64,000 nucleotides of DNA from Labilithrix sp. (GTDB lineage: Bacteria; Myxococcota_A; Polyangia; Polyangiales; Polyangiaceae), in contig JAHBWE010000009.1 in assembly GCA_019637155.1 (NCBI GenBank), forward strand, positions 345,818 to 409,817, written 5' to 3'. The stretch's first letter is position 1. Each line of letters starts with the position of its first letter. Under the pieces are notes generated by a model. It saw only the letters and a program-made list of their open reading frames with translations, was not told the origin of the DNA and ran no database searches. Of this stretch, positions 48,461-56,477 are shown piece after piece. The translations under genes and the position numbers were made by a program.

Positions 48461-48874
48461 TCAGAACGGAGGCTTGAACCCGCCGTCGAAGCCCTGGAAG
48501 AGGCCGCCGGAGTCGAAGCCCTTGAACGCGCTCGCGTCGAAGGCCGGAAACAGCGGCGGCGGCGTCGGCGCGGCCCCACCGTCCGTGGTCCCGCCGTCGG
48601 TCTTCGGCGCGGCGCCGCCGTCGGCCGGCTTCACCGCGGGCTGTCCGTTCGGCGCGACCGGTGCAGTCGTGGTCGCTCCGAGCGGAGCCGCCGGCGGCGT
48701 GTCGGTGGGCGTGGCCGCCGGATCGGCGACGGCGGCCGTCGTCGCGGCGGGGGTCGACTCGACGACGGCGCCGTCGTCACCGGCGTCCACACCTTTCTCT
48801 TTGAAGAGATCGCACCCGAGGACGGGCGTAAGCGAAGCAAGCGTGACGAGGAGAGCGGGGAGGTAACGGCGCAT
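48461..48874 (-). CDS. Small Pro/Thr/Ala-rich lipoprotein
   Basis: The protein has 137 residues. The signal MRRYLPALLVTLASLTPVLG is followed by Cys (lipobox PVLGC). The mature protein is a low-complexity Ala/Thr/Pro/Asp chain. It ends with three phased short motifs (FDASAFKGFDSGGLFQGFDG, then GFKPPF), where F-D/G pairs repeat. No enzyme motif is present. The gene converges on the membrane-protein gene with a 9-bp gap. It lies 21 bp downstream of the ferritin-like gene on the same strand and may share its transcript. Confidence 0.7.
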   Translation of the reverse strand: MRRYLPALLVTLASLTPVLGCDLFKEKGVDAGDDGAVVESTPAATTAAVADPAATPTDTPPAAPLGATTTAPVAPNGQPAVKPADGGAAPKTDGGTTDGGAAPTPPPLFPAFDASAFKGFDSGGLFQGFDGGFKPPF

Positions 48875-48895
48875 GGGGAGTGCGCCGAGAGTAAG

Positions 48896-49687
48896 TCAGT
48901 TCGAGCGCTCGGCCCAAGCCTCGGAGGCAGCTGCGGCGACGACGCGGGACCACGCGCGCGACGCGGGGATCCCGTGCGCCTCGAGGCCCGGCACGATCAC
49001 GCTCTCGACCGTGTCGAAGAAGAGCTTCCGCGCGTCCGAGCCGCTGCAGAGGCCGAGCACGACGCCGTCGGCCGGTGGCCGCGACGACGCGGGGAGGTGC
49101 GCGAGCTCGTGCTCGACGAGGTGGTCGAACGCGACCTCGAGGTAGTCGCCGAGGCGATCCTTGAGCGCGGGATCGAGCGCCGGCGCGAGGCGGCCGAGCG
49201 TGCGCCATCCGAACCGCGAGTGACCGACCTCGTCGGAGAAGATCTTCGTGAGGAGCTCGCGGAGCTCGCCCTCCGGCATCTCGATCCGCTCCGCGCCGAT
49301 GAGCGAGACCGCGACCGTCTCGGAGAGGCAGCAGATGCTGAGCATGTTGCGGAGCGCGGCCTCGAGCGGCGTCGCGTCGTCGTGCTCGGGGTATTCGTCG
49401 CCGTCGGGGACCGCGGCGAGCGCCTCGCCGCCGAGCGCCTCGACCACCGCGCCGCAGAGGACGCCGTGCCGGCGCTCCTCCGCCGCGAAGCCCTTCACCT
49501 CGTCGACCACGTCGTGCACGCCCGCGGCCGCGAACTGACGCGCGAGGCCGTCGAAGACGCGCGCGGACGAGAACTCGTTGATCATGCGGCCGCGCCAGGT
49601 GCCGATCGCGGCCTCCTTGAGGTGGGGCATCTCGCGAAGGACCGGCTTGTGCGCCTGCGCCTCTGCGCGGAGATCGAGGAGGGCCAT
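48896..49687 (-). CDS. Ferritin-like diiron protein
   Basis: This 263-residue protein is a helical bundle with diiron-type ligands: FAAEERRHGVLCGAVVEAL (E-x-x-x-x-H type) near residue 70, CLSETVAVSLIGAERIEMP near 120, and SDEVGHSRFGWRTLGRLAPA near 150, then FDHLVEHELAHL. The spacing resembles ferritin-like oxidases rather than classic ferritin. The reaction is unknown. It follows a Cys-rich lipoprotein gene by two bases, a pairing that suggests a shared role in metal or redox handling. ATG 49687 gives MALLDLRAEAQAH. Confidence 0.75.
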   Translation of the reverse strand: MALLDLRAEAQAHKPVLREMPHLKEAAIGTWRGRMINEFSSARVFDGLARQFAAAGVHDVVDEVKGFAAEERRHGVLCGAVVEALGGEALAAVPDGDEYPEHDDATPLEAALRNMLSICCLSETVAVSLIGAERIEMPEGELRELLTKIFSDEVGHSRFGWRTLGRLAPALDPALKDRLGDYLEVAFDHLVEHELAHLPASSRPPADGVVLGLCSGSDARKLFFDTVESVIVPGLEAHGIPASRAWSRVVAAAASEAWAERSN

Positions 49688-49689
49688 GA

Positions 49690-50226
49690 CTAAGCCACCG
49701 CCGCGGCGAGGAACATGGCCATGTCGCGGCGCGCCGGCGAGCGGCGGGCCTTGCGGTTCATCGACGGCGGGACCGGCGGCCCCCACGGCGTGCACGCGAA
49801 GCCGATGCCCGGCGTGTGCGCGACGGTCGACGGCCACGTCGTGTCGGGGTCTTCCTGCTCCGCCACGTCGAACGCGGAGCAGCAGTCCCAGCGGAACGCG
49901 GTCATGCCGTCGCTCGCGAGGAGCTCCTGGCGGCAGCACGCGACGACCTCCGCCGACTCGGCGTGCGGCGCGAACGTGAAGCCGTCCGGGCTCGGGAAGG
50001 CGGCGTGGAGGACCGCGCCGCACGCGGGAGCGGGCTCCGGCTTCGCGGGCTCGCCTTCGTCGCAGTCGGCCTTCTTCGTGTCGCCGGTGATCACCGCCGA
50101 GTCGCTCGACGCGGTCGTCTCTTCGGTCTCGCTCGAGCAGCCGGCGGTGAAGGTGGCGATCGACGCCATGCCGAGCACGAGCTTGGCGGCGGAGCGGAGG
50201 GCGGCGGCGTGGACTTCGGGGCTCAT
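49690..50226 (-). CDS. Cys-rich lipoprotein paired with the ferritin-like gene
   Basis: This 178-residue protein has a signal region with LVLGMASIATFTAGCSSETE, giving a lipobox Cys. The mature domain has about nine Cys (CDEGE, CGAVL, CCRQ, DCCSAFD, CTPWGPP), probably disulfide-bonded, and a C-terminal stretch (RRSPARRDMAMFLAAAVA). The Cys pattern with PWGPP looks like a conserved myxobacterial family of unknown function. TAG ends at 49690, and the ferritin-like ATG follows two bases later. It is divergent from the UbiB-type kinase gene (134 bp). Confidence 0.75.
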   Translation of the reverse strand: MSPEVHAAALRSAAKLVLGMASIATFTAGCSSETEETTASSDSAVITGDTKKADCDEGEPAKPEPAPACGAVLHAAFPSPDGFTFAPHAESAEVVACCRQELLASDGMTAFRWDCCSAFDVAEQEDPDTTWPSTVAHTPGIGFACTPWGPPVPPSMNRKARRSPARRDMAMFLAAAVA

Positions 50227-50360
50227 CGGTTTCGTGTTCCTTCCTTGGACAGGCCTCGGTGTAGCTCGTCCCGGCGTAGAGACCATTCGTATGATCCAAA
50301 GCGCGGCGTAACGTGCAGCGATACAATCGGGAACGGCGTAGGATGACCCCGCGTTCCGCA

Positions 50361-51761
50361 ATGTCTCAGGACGACGAAGAAAAACGGCCGGATGCCCCGC
50401 CCGCCTCGCGGATCGGCCGGCTCGCGCGTCTCGGCGCGTTGTCGACGCGCGCGATCCCCCTCGCGACCGAAGCCATGCGCCGCGCCGCGTTCGGGAAGCG
50501 GAGGGACGAGGAGGCCGAGCGCGAGGCGCAGAAGCGCGTGCTCCAGAACGCGAAGAAGACCGCCGAGGCGATGCTGAAGACGCTCGGCGAGATGAAGGGC
50601 CTGCCGCTGAAGCTCGGGCAGATGGCCTCGTACATCGACGGCCTCGCGCCGCCCGGCTACGAGGAGAAGTTCCAGGAGGTCCTGAAGAAGCTCCAGGCGA
50701 AGGCGCCGCCGCTCTCGCGCGAAGCGGCGGTGACCGTGATCACGAAGGAGCTCGGCCCGCCGGAGGAGGTCTACGCCGAGTTCGATCCCGATCCCTTCGC
50801 CGCCGCGAGCATCGGCCAGGTCCATCGCGCGACGACGCGGACGGGCGCGAAGGTCGCGGTGAAGGTCCAGTACCCGGACATCGACAAGGCGATCGTCAAC
50901 GACCTGAAGAGCATCTCGATGCTCGAGTCGATGATCGCGCCGGTCGGCCGCAAGTACCACTCGAAGGAGGCGCTCGACGAGATCCGCGCCGTCTTCCTCG
51001 CGGAGCTCGACTACCAGCTCGAGGCCGACAACGCGGCCAAGTTCCGGCGCATGCACGATGACGATCCGGAGATCGTCATCCCGAAGGTGTGGAGCGCGCT
51101 CTCGACCAAGCGCGTGCTCACGCTCGAGATGATCGGCGGCGTCGACTACGCGACGTTCTGCGCGGAGGCCTCGGTGGAGGACCGCACCGCCGCGAGCAAG
51201 ACGATCTGGCGCTTCATGTTCCGGTCGCTCTTCAAGTACGGCGCGCTCTACGCCGATCCGCACCCCGGCAACTACCGCTTCCTCGGCGGCGGCGACGTCG
51301 CCTTCCTCGACTACGGCTGCGTGAAGTGGCTCCCGCCGAAGCTGCTCGCGGGGACGAAGCGCTACATCACCGCCGCGATGGATCACGACTGGGAGGAGTT
51401 CGAGCGCGCCTGCATCGAGGAGCTCGGCTACGACCCGACCGACGAGGCGTCGTTCCGGCTCTTCGTCGACTACTCGAAGATGATCCTCGAGCCGTTCGTC
51501 CGCGACGGCGACTTCCAGCACACGCACGAGGTCGCGCGCGAGGCGATCGCGTACCTCGTCCGCGGCGGAAAGAAGATCTGGAAGCCGAAGGAGGGCGAGG
51601 TCTTGCCGAACCTCCCGAAGCCGGTGCACATGCCGCAGGACCACACCTTCATGAACCGCCTCCAGTGGGGCCTCGCGAGCGTGATGGCCGGCCTCAACGC
51701 CGAGGGCAACTGGCGCAGGATCGTCGAGCCTTGGATCCGCGGACCGCACGAGCAAGCTTGA
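50361..51761 (+). CDS. ABC1/UbiB-family atypical protein kinase
   Basis: The protein has 466 residues from ATG 50361; ATG 50343 would add six. The ABC1 signatures are all present: KxGQ in LKLGQMASYIDG, the Ala-rich loop PFAAASIGQVHRAT replacing a Gly-rich P-loop, VAVKVQYP, the ExD-type ELDYQLEADNAAKFR, catalytic DPHPGNY, and metal site FLDYGCVK. Relatives act in ubiquinone or other lipid metabolism and have ATPase activity. A TACAAT hexamer at 50322-50327 could be its -10. The stop overlaps the methyltransferase start as TTGA. Confidence 0.9.
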   Translation: MSQDDEEKRPDAPPASRIGRLARLGALSTRAIPLATEAMRRAAFGKRRDEEAEREAQKRVLQNAKKTAEAMLKTLGEMKGLPLKLGQMASYIDGLAPPGYEEKFQEVLKKLQAKAPPLSREAAVTVITKELGPPEEVYAEFDPDPFAAASIGQVHRATTRTGAKVAVKVQYPDIDKAIVNDLKSISMLESMIAPVGRKYHSKEALDEIRAVFLAELDYQLEADNAAKFRRMHDDDPEIVIPKVWSALSTKRVLTLEMIGGVDYATFCAEASVEDRTAASKTIWRFMFRSLFKYGALYADPHPGNYRFLGGGDVAFLDYGCVKWLPPKLLAGTKRYITAAMDHDWEEFERACIEELGYDPTDEASFRLFVDYSKMILEPFVRDGDFQHTHEVAREAIAYLVRGGKKIWKPKEGEVLPNLPKPVHMPQDHTFMNRLQWGLASVMAGLNAEGNWRRIVEPWIRGPHEQA

Positions 51762-52936
51762 GAGAAAACTTGCTCGTTCACGGGGACAACCTCCCCGCGA
51801 TGCGGAGGCTCGCGCGCCGGTTCGAGGGGAAGGTCCGGTGCGCGTACCTCGATCCGCCGTTCAACTCCGGCCGATCGTTTGTAGAATACAAGGACGCGAA
51901 GTCCGCGGACGAGTGGTCCGCGTTCATGCGCCCCCGGATCGAGGCGCTGCGTCCACTCCTCGCCGCCGACGGCGCCGTCTTCGTGGAGATCGACGACACG
52001 TCGCTCGCGTCGCTCACGACGATCCTCGACGACGTGTTCGGGGCGAAGAACCGCGTGAGCACGATCACGGTCGTGCGGAGCGCGCCGACGGGGCACAAGG
52101 CGCAGAACCGCGGCCCCGTCCACGTGAGCGACTTCCTCCTCGTCTACGCGAAGGACAAAAAGGCGTGGCGCTACCGCCCGCAGGTGAAGGTCCGCGCCGG
52201 CTTCGACCACGCGTACTCGACGTGGCTCGACGATCCGGAGGCGCCGCCGAAGCGCTGGTCCTTCCGCCCGCTCCGCGTCGCCGTCGCCGCGCTCTTGGGC
52301 CACGACTCGACGCGGGCGGCGACGAAGGCGCTCGGCGCCGACGCGTTCCGCGCGCGGGTCGAGTCGATCGCGCTCCGTCGATCGCGTCACGTCGTCCGCT
52401 TCGCGCAGCCGCGCTACGAGGCGATCGCGCAGGCGGCGCAGGCGATCGTCGATCGCTCGCGCGCGCAGCCGGACCGCGTGTTCGTCCACGAGCGCCCGGG
52501 GCGGCCCCCGTTCATCGTGCGCGGCGGCAACCGCATCCTGTTCCTCCACGACAAGGTGCGCGAGATCGAAGGTGAGCCACGGATCGTCGAGCCGCTCACG
52601 AACGTGTGGGACGACGTGCCGTTCCAGGGCATCGCGCGCGAAGGCGGCGTCGTGTTCTCGCGGAACAAGAAGCCGGAGCGGCTCGTCGCGCGCGTGCTCG
52701 CGATGAGCACCGATCCCGGCGACTGGGTCCTCGACCCGTTCCTCGGCAGCGGCACCACCGCGGCGGTGGCGCACAAGATGGGGCGGCGCTGGATCGGGAT
52801 CGAGTCGGGCGATCACCTCCGCACGCTCGCGGAGCCGCGGCTCCGTCGCGTGATCGAAGGAACGGATCCCACCGGCGTCACTTCGGTGTACAGCTTCGCG
52901 GGTGGAGGCGGCTTCCGTGTCGAGACTGTGGCGTAG
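51758..52936 (+). CDS. Orphan site-specific DNA methyltransferase (adenine-specific, DPPF type)
   Basis: The protein has 392 residues. It opens LLVHGDNLPAMRRLARRFEG, then KVRCAYLDPPFNSG supplies catalytic motif IV. DWVLDPFLGSGTTAAVAHKM near the C terminus supplies the AdoMet-binding motif I. The order IV then I is that of beta-class/type III Mod-like enzymes. A variable central region (about 130-310) would recognise the target. No restriction subunit or specificity gene is adjacent. TTG 51758 overlaps the UbiB-gene stop as TTGA. Its 3' end overlaps the transglycosylase gene. The target site cannot be read from sequence. Confidence 0.88.
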   Translation: MRENLLVHGDNLPAMRRLARRFEGKVRCAYLDPPFNSGRSFVEYKDAKSADEWSAFMRPRIEALRPLLAADGAVFVEIDDTSLASLTTILDDVFGAKNRVSTITVVRSAPTGHKAQNRGPVHVSDFLLVYAKDKKAWRYRPQVKVRAGFDHAYSTWLDDPEAPPKRWSFRPLRVAVAALLGHDSTRAATKALGADAFRARVESIALRRSRHVVRFAQPRYEAIAQAAQAIVDRSRAQPDRVFVHERPGRPPFIVRGGNRILFLHDKVREIEGEPRIVEPLTNVWDDVPFQGIAREGGVVFSRNKKPERLVARVLAMSTDPGDWVLDPFLGSGTTAAVAHKMGRRWIGIESGDHLRTLAEPRLRRVIEGTDPTGVTSVYSFAGGGGFRVETVA

Positions 52937-55127
52937 CGTCGCTCTCGTGGCGCTCTTCGCGTGCAACCGCGACACGCCGGCGAAGCCGGTGACGAGCGCG
53001 GTCGACGCGGCGGCGGAGGACGCAGCGCCGGAGGCCGCGGCGCCGGAAGCGAAGGACGAGCTCGACGCCGGCGGACCGCTCGCGTGGCCGGACGCGATCC
53101 GCGTGGGGCGCTTTCGCGAGGCGGCGGACGGGCTCGCGAAGCTCTCGCCCGAGGAGCAGGCGAAGCCCGAGGTGCGGCTCGCGCGCGCGCGGGTCGCGCT
53201 CATGACCGGCAAGGCCGCCGACGCCGTCGCCGCGCTCACGAAGCTCGAGGACGAGCTCCCGCTCCTGCGCGATCTGATCGGCAAGACGCGCGCGCTCGCG
53301 ATGTTCGAGGCGGGGCCGTTCGACAAGGCGGCCGATCTCCTCTCCCAGCGGCGCGAGGTCTCGATGTGGGTCCTCGCCGCGCAGGCGTGGGACAAGGCGA
53401 GCGACGGGACGAAGGCGCGCGCCGCCTGGGACCGCGTCGCGAGCGCGTCGGGGCGCACGCGCGCGCAAGAAGAGCAGGCGCGCCTCCGCCGCATGCAGCT
53501 CACGCGCTTGAAGGACGGCGAGCCCGCCGCGGTCGCCGACGCGCGCTGGCTCGCCGTGAACGCGCTCGACGAGGCGGCGCACGCGGAGGCGGTGGAGGTC
53601 CTCGACAAGGCGACGCAGCCGCTGAAGGCAGCGGAGCTGCTCGCGCGCGCGAAGGCGCTCGCGGACGCGATGCGCACCGACGAGGCGCTGCGCGCGGTCG
53701 AGAAGGCGACCGCGAAAGGAGGCGCGTCGCTCGTCGATCTGTGTCGCGCGAAGGCGGAGGTCTACTACCGGGCGCGCACGCGCTACTCCGAGGCCGCGCT
53801 CGTCTACCGCCAGTGCTCCGGTCTCGGCGGCGCGCACGCGGCGGAGGACGCGTTCCTGTCCGCGCGCGCCTTCTCGCGCGCGGACCGCGACGCCGAGGCC
53901 GTCCTTGGCTTCAAGAACGTGATGGCGGCGTACAAGGGATCGACCTACGCCGATCAGGCCGAGTTCCACGTCGCGCGCACGCACGCGCTCGCGCGTCGCT
54001 GGAAGGACGCGGCGCTCGCCTTCGACGACTACGTGAAGCACTGGCCGGCGGGCAAGGAGCGGCGCGAGGCCGAGCGCTACCGCGCGCTCTCGTGGCTCCA
54101 GAGCAAGAAGGACGACAAGAAGGCGCGGACGCTCCTCGAGGGGCTCGTCGGCTCGGCGGAGGATCCGATCACGGCCGCGCGCTGGACGAACCTCGCCGCG
54201 CTCGCCGCGCTCCACGACGGCGATCGCCTCCACGCGATCGCGCGCTGGACCGACGTCGCGCGCTCGCAGCCGCTCTCGTATCCCGCGCTCGTCGCCCGCG
54301 CGCGCTTGAAGGAGGACGGCGCGACGCTGCCGCCGCTCATCGACCCCGCCGTCGCCGGGACGAGCGAGCCGCTCGCGATCGAGCTCCCCGCGCCGGCGGA
54401 CATGCTCCATCGCATCGGCTTCGACGCGGAGGCGGAGGAGGCGCTGAAGGAGCACGAGCCAGCCGTCGCGGCGAAGTTCCCCGCGCGGCGCACCGAGGCG
54501 CTGTGCGCGGCGTACGCAGAGCTCGATCGCGCGAAGCGCCTCTACCAGATCTCGCTCCAGGTCCCCTCCGTCCAGATCGGCACCGCGCCGGGCGGGAAGA
54601 ACCGGCACGCGTGGGAGTGCGTGTTCCCGAAGCCGTACCCCGAGAGCGTGCGTCCGGCGGGCGCGGCGTCGCGCATCGGTCCGGAGCTCGTCTGGGCGGT
54701 GATGCGCCAGGAGAGCGCGTTCGATCCCGACGTCGTCTCGCCCGCGCGCGCGGTGGGCCTCATGCAGCTCTTGCCCGAGACGGCGAAGACCACCGCGTCG
54801 CACGCGAAGATCGAGCACGACGACTCGCGGCTCGTGTGGCCGTCGCAGAGCATCACCCTCGGCGCGCTCTACCTCCGCGAGCTCCTCGACAAGCTCGGTC
54901 AGAACACGACGCTCTCGGTCGCGGCGTACAACGCGGGACCGGAGGCGATCCAGCGCTGGCTCGGGCGCGCCAAAGGCGAGACGCTCGACGTCTTCGTCGA
55001 GGCGATCCCGTTCGTCGAGACGCGCGGCTACGTCGCCCGTGTGATGGGAAACCTCTCGAGATACGGCTACTTGGAGAAGGGCGAACCGGGCGTCCCGACC
55101 ATCGCGCTCTCGCTCAATCCCGACTAA
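52917..55127 (+). CDS. Soluble-lytic-transglycosylase (Slt70-type) lipoprotein
   Basis: This 736-residue protein cleaves the peptidoglycan glycan strand, giving 1,6-anhydro ends. GTG 52917 is supported by GGAGG at 52904-52908 and a signal MSRLWRSVALVALFAC that ends in a lipobox-like Cys. An upstream GTG at 52902 is less likely. Residues 40-520 are TPR-like helices forming the Slt superhelix. The catalytic domain near the C terminus has the Glu in VMRQESAFDPDVVSPARAVG, then LMQLLPETAKTTA and VAAYNAGPEAIQRW. The start lies inside the methyltransferase gene by 20 bp. Confidence 0.92.
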   Translation: MSRLWRSVALVALFACNRDTPAKPVTSAVDAAAEDAAPEAAAPEAKDELDAGGPLAWPDAIRVGRFREAADGLAKLSPEEQAKPEVRLARARVALMTGKAADAVAALTKLEDELPLLRDLIGKTRALAMFEAGPFDKAADLLSQRREVSMWVLAAQAWDKASDGTKARAAWDRVASASGRTRAQEEQARLRRMQLTRLKDGEPAAVADARWLAVNALDEAAHAEAVEVLDKATQPLKAAELLARAKALADAMRTDEALRAVEKATAKGGASLVDLCRAKAEVYYRARTRYSEAALVYRQCSGLGGAHAAEDAFLSARAFSRADRDAEAVLGFKNVMAAYKGSTYADQAEFHVARTHALARRWKDAALAFDDYVKHWPAGKERREAERYRALSWLQSKKDDKKARTLLEGLVGSAEDPITAARWTNLAALAALHDGDRLHAIARWTDVARSQPLSYPALVARARLKEDGATLPPLIDPAVAGTSEPLAIELPAPADMLHRIGFDAEAEEALKEHEPAVAAKFPARRTEALCAAYAELDRAKRLYQISLQVPSVQIGTAPGGKNRHAWECVFPKPYPESVRPAGAASRIGPELVWAVMRQESAFDPDVVSPARAVGLMQLLPETAKTTASHAKIEHDDSRLVWPSQSITLGALYLRELLDKLGQNTTLSVAAYNAGPEAIQRWLGRAKGETLDVFVEAIPFVETRGYVARVMGNLSRYGYLEKGEPGVPTIALSLNPD

Positions 55128-55142
55128 AGTCGCCTGCCTCAA

Positions 55143-56465
55143 GTGCTCGGGCTCCTCTTCGCCGCGGTGTTCATCGCGCTGAACGGCTTCTTCGTCGCGG
55201 CCGAGTTCGCGTTCGTGAAGCTGTCGACGACGCTCGCCGGCACGCAGAAGGCGCCGCGCGAAGACCCCGCCATCACGCGCGCGCGCGCGATCGTCACGCG
55301 CATCGATCGTTACCTCTCCGTCACGCAGCTCGGCATCACGCTCGCGAGCCTCGGGCTCGGCTGGATCGGCGAGCCCGCGCTCGAGCGCATCGTCGACAGC
55401 GCGTTCCACTACGTCCTCGGGAAGGAGCCGGGGAAGATCGCGGAGTACGTCGCGATCGTCCTCGCGTTCACGCTCCTCACGTTCGGGCACGTCCTCTTCG
55501 GCGAGCTCGTCCCGAAGCTCATCGCGATCCAGCGCTCGGAGAAGCTCGCGCTCTTCTCGGCGACGCCGCTCCACGTCGTCTACGTCGTCTTCCGTCCGCT
55601 CCTCTACGTCCTCGAGAAGTCGACGCACGTCATCTTGCGCGCGATGGGCCTCTCCGCCGACGCGGCGAGCGAAGGCTCGCTCTCGGAGGAGGAGCTCGTC
55701 GGCATCCTCGCCGCCAACGCCGCGCGCTCGCCGAGCGGCAAGGACAAGGCGGAGCTGGTCGAGCGCGTCCTCCGCTTCGCGCAGCGCACGTCGCGCCACG
55801 CGATGGTTCCGCGCGTCGACGTGTTCACGATCCCGATCTCGACGCCGGGCGAGGAGGCGATCCGCCAGATCCGCACGCATCAGTACTCGCGCGTCGTCCT
55901 GACGAAGGAGCACAGCGTCGACGAGATCGCGGGCTACCTCTACGCGAAGGACTTCCTCGTCGATCCCGCCGCGACGAGGCTCTCGGACCTCACGAGCGTC
56001 CGCCGCGACATCCTCTTCGTCCCCGAGGCGCAGGGCCTCCTCGACGTCCTCCGCAACATGCAGCGCGCGCAGATCCCGATCGCGGTCGTCGTCGACGAGT
56101 ACGGCGGCACGAGCGGCATCGTGACGATGGAGGACCTGCTCGAGGAGATCGTCGGCGAGATCCGCGACGAGCTCGACGTCGAGGTCGCGCGCGTCATCCC
56201 GGTCGCGAAGGAGGAGGGCGCGTGGGACGTCGACGCGCGCGCCACGCTCGAGGAGCTGCGCGCGATCGGCGTCGTGGTCGAGGACAACGAGTGGGCGGAG
56301 ACGGTCGGCACCGTCGTCCTCGCGCGGATCGGTCACATCCCTCGCATCGGCGACAAGGTGCAGCTCGGCGAGGACGCCACCGCCGAGGTCACGAGCGTCA
56401 GCCGCCGCCGCATCATGCGCGTCCGCGTCCGCGTAGCCAAGCCCCCGCCCGACTCGGAAGCCTAA
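55143..56465 (+). CDS. CNNM/CorC-family membrane protein (hemolysin C-like)
   Basis: The protein has 440 residues. The N-terminal CNNM (DUF21) domain of about 190 residues has membrane helices and FFVAAEFAFVKLS, VTQLGITLASLGLGWIGEPA, and FGELVPKLIAIQ. A CBS pair follows (MVPRVDVFTIPISTPGEEAI, IAVVVDEYGGTSGIVTMEDL). A C-terminal CorC_HlyC domain (LEELRAIGVVVEDNEWAETV, HIPRIGDKVQLGEDATAEVT) ends it. Relatives move or regulate Mg2+ or Na+. GTG 55143 is the start, 15 bp after the transglycosylase stop, so a common transcript is likely. Confidence 0.93.
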   Translation: MLGLLFAAVFIALNGFFVAAEFAFVKLSTTLAGTQKAPREDPAITRARAIVTRIDRYLSVTQLGITLASLGLGWIGEPALERIVDSAFHYVLGKEPGKIAEYVAIVLAFTLLTFGHVLFGELVPKLIAIQRSEKLALFSATPLHVVYVVFRPLLYVLEKSTHVILRAMGLSADAASEGSLSEEELVGILAANAARSPSGKDKAELVERVLRFAQRTSRHAMVPRVDVFTIPISTPGEEAIRQIRTHQYSRVVLTKEHSVDEIAGYLYAKDFLVDPAATRLSDLTSVRRDILFVPEAQGLLDVLRNMQRAQIPIAVVVDEYGGTSGIVTMEDLLEEIVGEIRDELDVEVARVIPVAKEEGAWDVDARATLEELRAIGVVVEDNEWAETVGTVVLARIGHIPRIGDKVQLGEDATAEVTSVSRRRIMRVRVRVAKPPPDSEA

Positions 56466-56477
56466 GAGGACCCACCT

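Noticed and set aside
52878..56336. A 1152-codon antisense frame over the transglycosylase and CNNM genes
   Set aside because: Composition is dominated by Arg, Leu, Asp and Glu with no motif, as expected for the complement of high-GC codons. The plus-strand genes are clearly real.
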